Assembly: GCA_013146195.2 (NCBI GenBank)
Contig: CM028377.1
Coordinates: forward strand, 35,035,632-35,099,631
DNA: 64,000 nucleotides
Direction of reading: 5' to 3'
Origin: Codonopsis lanceolata
Taxonomy: Eukaryota > Streptophyta > Magnoliopsida > Asterales > Campanulaceae
The position numbers were made by a program, and so were the translations under genes. Shown here piece after piece: positions 56,465-64,000 of the stretch (its first letter is position 1; each line of letters opens with the position of its first letter). A model generated the notes under the pieces. It did no database searches and had not been told where the DNA came from. It saw nothing but the letters and a program-made list of their open reading frames with translations.

Positions 56465-57408
56465 TTGAGAAGAGAATTAGAACAACTGCTTCTTAAGGAA
56501 GAGGTGTGTTGGAGGCAAAAATCGAGGGTTCAGTGGCTGAAAGATGGGGACAAAAATACTAAGTTTTTCCATATGACAACAAGTGCTCACAGAAAGGTTA
56601 ATCAGATTCAGCACATTGAGATTGGAGAGACTTTTATAGAAGATAGGGATGCTTACAAGGAGGCCATCGTGGATTATTATTGTAATTTGTACCTGGATAA
56701 CGGGGAGTGGCATCCAAAACTTGAGGGTGTTGTTTTTAGTCAACTAGAGGAAGATGATAGATGCCTTCTTGAGCGGTGTTTTTCGGAGGAGGAAGTTTGG
56801 GCAGCTTTGCATAGCTTGAATGGGGATAAAGCTCCTTGGGTCCGGATGGTTTTTCAATGGCTTACTATTCGTCTTGTTGGGAGATTCTTAAGGGAGAATA
56901 TTATGGAGGCCTTTAATTACTTTCATTCGAATGGGCGGTTCGAGAAAAGTCTCAATGCCACTTTCATCACCCTCATTCCAAAGAAGACAGGACCGTCCAA
57001 AATGGGAGATTGTCGCCCTATTAGCTTGGTGGGAGGTTCTATAAATTGCTTGCCAAAGTGCTCTCAGTCAGGTTGAAAAGGGTCATTGGGAAATTGGTAT
57101 AGGACTCTCAACATGCTTTTGTTGGGGATTGCCAAATTATTGATGCATCGTTCATAGCGAATGAAGTAGTAGATTCTAGATTGCATTGTGGAAGGCCGGG
57201 TCTGTTGTGTAAGCTAGATATAGAGAGATTATGATCATGTAAACTGGGAGTTCTTAGAATATATGATGGAGAAATTGGGTTTTGGCGTAAAATGGAGGAA
57301 GTGGATTATGTTTTGCGTCTCATCTGCTTGATTCTCAGTTATGGTAAATGGTGAACCGGCTGGAATTTTTGATATAGCTCAAGGGGTTCATGTCAAGGAG
57401 ATCCACTG
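56465..57408 (+). pseudogene. LINE reverse transcriptase, N-terminal part
   Basis: RVQWLKDGDKNTKFFHM, then FSEEEVWAALHSLNGDKAPW (the usual GPDG is lost) and SLNATFITLIPKK, GDCRPISLVG. After 57,076 stops interrupt SQHAFVGDCQIIDA and later blocks. No FADD box is present. Confidence 0.8.
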
Positions 57409-58980
57409 CCTCAGACACAGACTTAGGAATAGGATAAAACTCAAGCGAATTAATTAATGAAGAAGTAGAAGAAGACAAACCAGAGTAACTAACATAGTTA
57501 GCAATGGAATATTGTGCACAACTATGCTTACCTTTTCGAAGAGCAATCGGAACATCTATAAATCAAATAGTGGAGGCACATAAATGCTGGGATCTGCAGA
57601 AGAGAGGACCGGCTCGGTAGTGACCACATTAGGAGGTGCAGAAGGAGGTCCCTCTCGTTGACAGAAAGAGTAAGCTTGCTGAACGGGGGGACGAGAGGGA
57701 GGTACAGGAGGTGGGACAAGGGCGGCTTCGGGCCGTACAAAATGATAGATAAGGAAATCATCATTTGAGTTTGAAGAGGACGGGTCATGATGGCAGAGGA
57801 TAGAACGATTGTTATTCAAAAAATGTGACATCAAGGGAAATGAGAACGATACCCCTTTTGAGACGGAGAGTAGCCAAGGAAGATACATTTGAGGGACTTG
57901 GGATCCAACTTGGTTATATGTGGACGATGATCCCGAACAAAACTGACACAACCATAGGTCTTTGGTGACATGGAAAACAACGAACAGGAAGGATATTAGA
58001 CAATCTCCCCCCCTCCAAGAACCGAGGAAGGCATACTATTAATAAGATGACACGTAGTCAAAACTGCATCAGCCCAGAATGGCTTAGGCACGTGCATTTG
58101 AAAGCTAAGAGCCCTATCACTTTCCATTAAATGGCGATTCTTTCTCTCTGCCACCCCGTTTTGTTGAGGTGTATCACTTTCCATTAAATGACGATTCTTT
58201 CTCTCCGCCACCCCGTTTTGTTGAGGTGTATTAGGATTCATGGGTCATGCCATGATCATGCATAAAAGTGGAGTAAGGGGTGGAGAAATATTCCTTTGCA
58301 TTGTCACTAAGAAGAATTTGGATAGGCACACCAAACTAGGTATTAATTTCAACACAAAAAATAGAGAATAACTCCAGAATGATTTCTCATTAAATAAATC
58401 CCAGTTACTCGTGAAAAATCATCCACAAATGTAACAAAGTAACGATAACCAAGTTTCGACACTACTGCAGACGGACCCCAAACATCGGAATGAACTAACT
58501 CAAACGGGACACGTGCCCTTTTATTGACTCTAGGAAAGTATGAAATACGATGGTGTTTAGCATACTGACAAGCTTCACAATTTAACGTATAGACAAAGAC
58601 TCTAGACTAGGTCATAGTTTCTTCAAATTGAAGAGACAAGGATGGCCCAAGCGACAATGTAGCTGATACAGAATAAGGAAAGTAACACTGGAACACGCAA
58701 TGGGCGAGAGAACATCATCTGGCAAGTAAAGCCCGCCCTCCTGATTCGTAGCCTCTACCAATAATCCTCTTTGTCGTAAGATCCTGGAAGACACAAGAAT
58801 CAGAAAAGAATGTGGCACTACAGTTGTAATCACGAGCTAATTTAGCGATGGATAGTAAATTGAATGGAAGATTAGGAAGGTAAAGGACAGGAGACAAAGA
58901 TAGAGATGGAGTGATACTAGCAATTCCGCTCCCCATAACACATGCAACACGACCCATTGGCTAAAGTGACACTAGGCATT
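57409..58980 (-). mobile_element. Ty1/Copia polyprotein fragment
   Basis: Minus strand: MGSGIASITPSLSLSPVLYL and HCRLGHPCLFNLKKL (GAG pre-integrase, about 58,960-58,615), then the integrase core (FELVHSDVWGPSAVVSK, about 58,500; NTPQQNGVAERKNRHLM, about 58,230), then the post-integrase stretch (LKCIFLGYSPSQKGY, about 57,860). Stops and frameshifts are frequent. LTRs were not found. Confidence 0.8.
58116..58229 (-). repeat. 57-bp in-frame tandem duplication in Copia integrase
   Basis: ATCACTTTCCATTAAATG recurs at 58,116 and 58,173. The unit encodes TPQQNGVAERKNRHLMESD twice in a row, duplicating the catalytic-Glu part of the integrase core. Confidence 0.85.
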
Positions 58981-59781
58981 ATAGAAGAGGTAAAGGAGCA
59001 TGACTTGGTCAGCATTGTGCTAGTAAATGAAAGCAGCCAAAATATGTTTGTCACCAAATTCAATTTTCATAGCAAATGTGTTTCATTTTTTGGAAATACA
59101 CTCCAACAAGGAACTATATGGGATAGTAGCATTATCTGGTAAACCTGGTTGGGTTCATTAGAAGCATCTTTCAAGAAAAAACTGATAAATTAAATGAGGA
59201 TGTCAAGAGAAACAGGGATCCAAAAGAACTTAAACCAGTACTGACTTTGGAATAACGTTTAGCTCTGAAATTTCTTCTGATAAGCATGAGATGGGTTTTC
59301 AGATAGGTAGGAAGACTTTTGATGTTCGCCCGAGTTTGTTCAAAGGCCTCGAGTGTGTGCAGTTGGTGTAGAGATCCAGATGGAGACCCCACGAAATTTT
59401 TCTGTCGTTATACAAGCTGCGTTGGGTGTGTGAATGGCTGAAGAAAGTTCAGAAGTTCAGAAGTAGGCTTTTGAGAAAGATTCAGGCGAAATGGCACGAA
59501 GTAGTTGTAGCAAAGGAATCTAACACATCAGGGAATTTTGTTAGAATTATAGTGAGAGGAGGGAGAAGATGGGAATGCTTTGTATTCCCGAAGGAGCAGA
59601 GAAAGCAGGTTGGGGAATGGTGGCGGATGGTTTGGCAGCCATGCCGAGGGGATGAGGCGGAGAAAGGAAAGCACTTTAAGTCCTACAAGGTGGTGGCAGT
59701 GCAGAGATTTTTGGAGGGATGCCTTGTGGGTAGAGTTGGCGAGTTGGATATCCAACATCTTTCCAAGCTTGAGTTACAAAG

Positions 59782-60237
59782 GTGGGTAAATCAGACTGTG
59801 AGTGTTTAGAATCGGTGGGGGCGGCAGGAGGGCTTATAGTTTTTGTGGGATTTCAGGTGGATTTCAAGGTGGAAAAAAATGATAGATTGTGGGTTTTCTC
59901 GGTGTTTATGGTCTGTGTGCAGCGGTGGATAGGAGTCTTGTGGGAGGAACTCAAATCAGTTAAGTTTAAGTGGGATGCTCCTTGGTGTATAGGTGGTGAC
60001 TTCTATGTGGTTTGTTTCCCACATGAACGGTCTGGTTCCCGAGTTTATACTCGAGCTATGTCGGAGTTTAATGATTTTATTAATGAAGGGGAATTGGTAG
60101 ATTTAGTTTTGTCAGGAGGAGATTTTACTTGGTTTAGAGACGGGAATAACTCGCAATTTTCTCGCATAGACAGATTCCTTATATCTGGTGATTGGGAGGA
60201 GAACTTTCTTGGAAAAAGTTTAGTCTTGTATGCCTAG
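59782..60237 (+). pseudogene. LINE endonuclease remnant
   Basis: Frame containing DRLWVFSVFMVC, WDAPWCIGGDF, GDFTWFRDGNNSQFSRIDRF, then a stop. The catalytic Asp of GGDF is present. The N-terminal WN and QE blocks are lost in the deletion. Confidence 0.7.
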
Positions 60238-60261
60238 AGTGATCTTGTATGCCTAGAGTGA
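60224..60261. repeat. 19-bp tandem duplication
   Basis: TCTTGTATGCCTAGAGTGA occurs twice in a row and breaks the endonuclease frame. Confidence 0.95.
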
Positions 60262-60963
60262 TTTCTGATCATGTTCCTTTACTTCTTGAGTGTGGGGGAT
60301 TTATGAAAGGGAAAGTTCCGTTTAAATTTGAGAATATGTGGCTGAGGCCCCGGGGTTTGCGGATTGGGTTAAAGAAAATTGGTCTTCGTATTCAGTTGTA
60401 GGAGACCCTAGTTTCATATTGGCCAGGAAGCTAAAATAATTTAAAGAGGATTTGAAAGTGTGGAAGAAAGAAGTCTTTAGCAAGCTGGGCGTTAGGATTA
60501 ACTCTACTATGGAGAGGATCAGTGTCTTGGATGGGTTAGTAGGGGTTCGAGGTTTGAGTAAGGAAGAAGAGTTGCTTTGATTGAATTTGCAAAGGGAGCT
60601 AGATCATTTATTTCTTTGCGAAGAGATCAGCTCGAAGCAAAAATCTAGAATTCAATGGCTCAAAGAAGGGGCATAGAAATACTAGATTCTTTTATACATG
60701 GCTAGTGCTCACAAGTCTTCGAATTAGATTAGGGAATTATGGATTGATGGAGTGCTGTTGTCGGATAGCAAGGAGATGAAGGAAAGTATTGTGGGGTTCT
60801 ATCATCGGTTATTTTCTGAAATGGAGGAATGGTGGCCTATGTTCAACAACACCTCTTTTCCTTCTCTTGGGGTAGATGACAACAATATTCTGAAGCTTCC
60901 TTTTTTCGAAGAGGAGGTTGTGGCAGCACTTCGTGGTTTAAGGGGTGATAAAGTGCCGGGTCC

Positions 60964-62487
60964 TAGAGCTGTCAAAACGGGCCCGCGGGCCGAAAAAGCC
61001 CGCTGTGAAACGGGGCGGGGCGGAAAAGCCCGCGAACATAACGGGCCTGAAAACCCCTAGCCCAAACCGGCCTGGCAAACGGGCAAGCCCACGGGCTTTT
61101 GGGTTTATTTATTTATTTTCAATTATTTAACATTACTAAAATACCCCAAGTACTAATAATGCCCTAATAAATAAGATACAATTCAATTATCTCTCAGCAA
61201 TCATACACATTAAAAAATAACAATTGAATTTCAATTCCATCCTTTATTTGCTTGCATCCTGATTCCTGAATCACTCCAGGGCTGGGTGTACACCTCTTTC
61301 TCGTGCTTTTCCAAGTCTTTGTACAGTTATCAACTTATCATCCATTTATGCAGCTCCTATATCTAATTTTATTCATGTTGATGGGAATTTCTGGTCTTGG
61401 GAGTCCATTTTCAGAATCCCATTGATAGGGAGTATGTCCCTGATTCCTCTTTAGGGGGTCTTGCCTTTTGGACATTTTTCCATGAAGGGCCTGTCGGCCT
61501 GAAGTGAAGCGGCCTGAAGGAGTGGCCGGCCGTGATGACAAACAGTGAGGTGAGACCGTGGATTCGTAAGAGAGACGTCGTCGCCCGTCTGCCCGTCTGC
61601 TCTAGTGAGAGTGTGAGACTGAGAGAGTAGATTCTGAGAGAGGAGTAGGCTTGAAATAATCGTTACATCAAATACGGGCATTAACCCAGATGCATAATTA
61701 CAATGACAAAATAAGAAAAGACGTATTTTATTTTTATTATTCAACAATGGAAACAACACGGGCTTCTTACCCCACTCATTGTCTTGGACGAAAGGAGTGA
61801 TTTGCACCGAAGAGAGGTCCATAGGACGCAGACGAACATGGGTTTTGAATTAGCCACAGGGCTGATCAAAGCTCAGCGATGACTATATTTGTCACCCCCC
61901 ACCCCTCAAAAAAGAGAGCCTGAATCAACTTTCTTCAATCGACGGATCGGAAGATTGATGCCAACCAACCCCAAATGCTTTTATAGGATTTGATCCTTTC
62001 GAATACGAATCTCCAATAAGGAAATGACCCGCAGAGTAAAATAAAAACCCTAACCCTAGAAATCTCCCTTACCACCTCAACGTTAACAGTAGAGGATAAG
62101 AGGACTGAGGAAGAGGAAGTGCTGAAACAGCCGCCAGCCGAACAGCCGAAGTAGGAGAATCGGGATCGTGAGAATGAGATTATGAGAGATGACTGATGAG
62201 TGATGAGAGTCTTCAAAGTTCTAACCTAACCCATTAAATGTCAACACAACAGGCCTCAACAATCAACTGGATATGGGCCGGCCTTGGTTACTTAAAATAA
62301 ATTAATAATACAAGGCCATAATATGCGGGCTGTCCGCCCCGCCCCGCCCCGCGAAAGCCCGCGGCCCGCACGGGCAAAGCCCAAAAAGCCCGCATCCTAA
62401 CGGGTATTGAATATGTCAGCCCAACCCGCCCCTAATAGGTGACGGGGCGGGCATGCCCGCGGGCTTTAGCCCTATTTGACAGCTCTA
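60964..62487. mobile_element. Nonautonomous hAT element (1,524 bp)
   Basis: Left end TAGAGCTGTCAAAACGGGC and, reversed, right end TAGAGCTGTCAAATAGGGC match at 17 of 19 positions. Both sides carry the perfect 8-bp duplication CCGGGTCC (60,956-60,963 and 62,488-62,495), the length typical of hAT. Removing the element restores the LINE reading GDKVPGPNGFS. The ends are GC-rich with many AAGCCCGC / GCGGGC motifs (60,970-61,095 and 62,325-62,475). No transposase is encoded. Confidence 0.92.
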
Positions 62488-62495
62488 CCGGGTCC

Positions 62496-62640
62496 TAATG
62501 GATTTTCTATGGCCTTCTTTCAGCATTGCTCATAGATTAGGATTTGATGAGTGTTTCACTGTTTTCATGAGAACTTGTGCTTTGAGAGAAGCCTGAATGC
62601 TTCTTTCATTACTCTAATTCCAAAAGTGAGCTCAACCTTC
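62496..62640 (+). mobile_element. Second LINE copy, RT continuation
   Basis: Reads NGFSMAFFQ, then after stops FERSLNASFITLIPK, continuing the RT interrupted by the hAT element. Ends abruptly at about 62,640. Confidence 0.75.
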
Positions 62641-63150
62641 AGAAGAAGCCTTAATTTCCAGATTATCTTAGCCTTAGTTTTATCAAACAGAATCATAAAT
62701 ACACTTAACGCTATACAAGATAACCAGACTAAAAATTATAACAGCTTACTACATATACAAAATAGTTTAAAGATTTTCTACGATAAATTAGAAGTTTTAA
62801 GTTTAAAAACAGATAACATAAATTCCAAAGTAAAAAAGATCCCTTTAGATAAACAAAAACAACCAGATATTAAACATATAGAAAGCCAGCTAGTTGATCT
62901 TATAACCCAATTTTCCAGCTTAACCTTAGCACATTCTTAAGCAAAAACCTAAGCTTGGGTGGAGCAGAAATTTTATTTAGATGGCTAGTACATCCAGAAT
63001 TGTCACACAGCAGATTCCAACTAGTACTCAGGAAGATATTAACAGATTAAGGAATAAAATAGAAACAGTTAATCCTTCAGCACGAAACTCTAGAGGACAA
63101 CCTAGAGGCCTTATACGGTGAAACACCAGAAAAGATAGAAGAACTTATAG
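62640..63150 (+). pseudogene. Unidentified segment, possibly pararetrovirus-derived
   Basis: AT-rich DNA unlike the LINE around it. One frame runs to TAA at 62,940 and encodes an Asn/Lys/Ile-rich, probably coiled-coil peptide. A second ORF starts at 62,981 (MASTSRIVTQQIPTSTQEDI) and stops at about 63,121. A small coiled-coil ORF followed by the start of another recalls the ORF2/ORF3 layout of some caulimovirids, but there is no diagnostic domain. It could equally be an unknown repeat. Confidence 0.25.
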
Positions 63151-63156
63151 ATAGTA

Positions 63157-63535
63157 GCATCCCACTTACGCTTACACCAAGGAGCATCCCACTTACGCTT
63201 AACTGATTTGAGTTCCTCCCACAAAACTCTTATCCACCGCTGCACACAAACCATAAACACCCGAGAAAACCCACAATCTATCATTCTTCCACCTTGAAAT
63301 CCACCTGAAATCCCACAAAACTGTAGAGTCCAACCTTGAAATCCACCTACGATCCCACAAAACTATAAGCCCTCTTGCCGCCCCCACCGCTTCTAAACAC
63401 TCACAGTCTGATTTACCCACCTTTGTAACTCAAGCTTGGAAAGATGTTGGATATCCAACTCACCAACTTTACCCACAAGGCATCCCTTCAAAAACCTCCG
63501 CGTGTCTCAGCACAGGAGCTTTCGTCCACCTCACC
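63157..63535 (-). repeat. Inverted copy of the rearranged LINE ORF1/endonuclease junction
   Basis: The reverse complement matches about 59,705-59,985, including the same deletion junction (GGTGGGTAAATCAGACTGTG). This copy keeps a duplicated stretch (RRWISRLDS, then DFRWISRWK) of which the plus-strand arm has only one version. Its edge also repeats AGCATCCCACTTACGCTTA. Confidence 0.85.
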
Positions 63536-63589
63536 GTTCATCGAAGAAGGCTAACTGTAGTAAAAAATACTCTTTGTAGTCTTCCTATA

Positions 63590-64000
63590 TATATTTTTTT
63601 TCTCTTTTTGTGCTTCCCGTTTCGGTTCAGAGCAGACTTGAAAAATTGGAGAGAGATTTTTTGTGGGATGGGTCTGCGGAGGTGCGAAAGTTTCATTTGG
63701 TTAGGTGGGAGAAGGTTTGTGATAGCATGAAAAATGGAGGCTTGGGTATCAAAAATATGATGTTTTTTAATTTGGCTCTTTTGGGGAAGTGGCTTTTGAG
63801 ATTCGTGGTGGATAGTAATGCTTGGTGGAGGAGAGTGGTGGTGAGCTTGTATGGTGAAGGCGAGCATCTGTGGTTTCCGAAGGATGTTTCTTCTTGTTTT
63901 GGGGTGGGGGTTTGGAAAGGTGTCAGGAAAGGTTGGGCTCATGTGTCCAAAGTTAGATTCTGGAAGGATAAATGGTGTGACGACCATCCTTTCCAGCTTT
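63590..64000 (+). pseudogene. LINE reverse transcriptase C-terminal part, runs off the window
   Basis: Plus frame LEKLERDFLWDGSAEVRKFH, then WEKVCDSMKNGGLGIKNM, ALLGKWLLRF and VRFWKDKWCDDHP, the conserved region before zf-RVT in plant LINEs. Open to the window end. Probably the continuation of the second LINE copy. Confidence 0.8.

Larger units (their letters stand above)
52870..57408 (+). mobile_element. LINE, 5' two-thirds (ORF1, endonuclease, RT start)
   Basis: A long L1-type copy with 5' UTR, ORF1 and the first part of ORF2, broken by frameshifts and stops. It ends within the RT stretch (CAAGGGGTTCATGTCAAGG, matching the 'GLRQGDPL' motif) where Copia sequence begins. Confidence 0.8.
59200..60963 (+). 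mobile_element. Second LINE copy with internal deletion, left part
   Basis: ORF1-like sequence (GFQIGRKTFDVRPSLFKGLE, FVFPKEQRKQVGEWWRMVWQ, FLEGCLVGRV) runs to about 59,785 and then jumps directly to the endonuclease (CECLESVGAAGGLIV), so more than 1 kb of ORF1/ORF2 is missing. Endonuclease blocks APWCIGGD and SQFSRIDRF follow, then RT start blocks (IQWLKEG, LRGLRGDKVPGP). A hAT element splits it at 60,964. Its RT resumes at 62,496. Confidence 0.75.

Noticed and set aside
60752..61060. Apparent fusion ORF ending in an Arg/Gly/Lys-rich tail
   Set aside because: It is LINE RT reading into the GC-rich end of the inserted hAT element; the junction is the insertion site.

Overview
This is a window of plant nuclear DNA from a eudicot. 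It has GT-AG introns, tRNA-primed LTR retrotransposons, L1-type LINEs, Stowaway, PIF/Harbinger and hAT elements, and one large chromatin gene. I cannot name the species. No rRNA, tRNA or CRISPR locus was recognised.

Left third (1-23,955): nested retroelements. A minus-strand LTR retrotransposon with an initiator-Met tRNA primer site frames the block. Its 3' LTR lies at 346-1,888 and is cut by a LINE at the window edge. Its truncated 5' LTR lies at 23,132-23,955. Three later insertions sit inside it: a 9.6-kb Ty3/Gypsy Tat/Ogre-like element with a tRNA-Arg type primer site (3,659-13,250); a 3,991-bp solo LTR of Tekay/Del type (14,896-18,886, target duplication AAGGA); and a 1,776-bp solo LTR related to the Tat/Ogre-like one (21,269-23,044, target duplication CATGC).

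Middle (about 27.7 kb to at least 51.1 kb): one plus-strand gene for a trithorax/KMT2-like histone lysine methyltransferase. I could join 18 exons by phase, giving 2,063 codons with a PHD finger, an extended PHD and most of a SET domain. The exon for the end of SET and post-SET is not found before the window ends, so the last visible intron is at least 12.9 kb. Other introns carry a Stowaway MITE, three LINE ends, a Harbinger element with a solo LTR inside it, a nonautonomous hAT candidate and a truncated Copia element.

Right part (51.5-64 kb): LINE pieces in both orientations, a second Copia fragment, a 1,524-bp nonautonomous hAT with a perfect 8-bp target duplication, an unidentified segment that may derive from a pararetrovirus, and an inverted duplication of a rearranged LINE. 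All of this lies in the last intron if the gene is intact.

The only cellular gene I can support is the methyltransferase. The rest is transposon sequence, mostly decayed. I found no convincing new molecular system. The most notable points are the SET domain split by a transposon-filled intron, the conserved hairpin-like motifs in the Tat/Ogre-like LTRs, and the well-bounded nested insertions.
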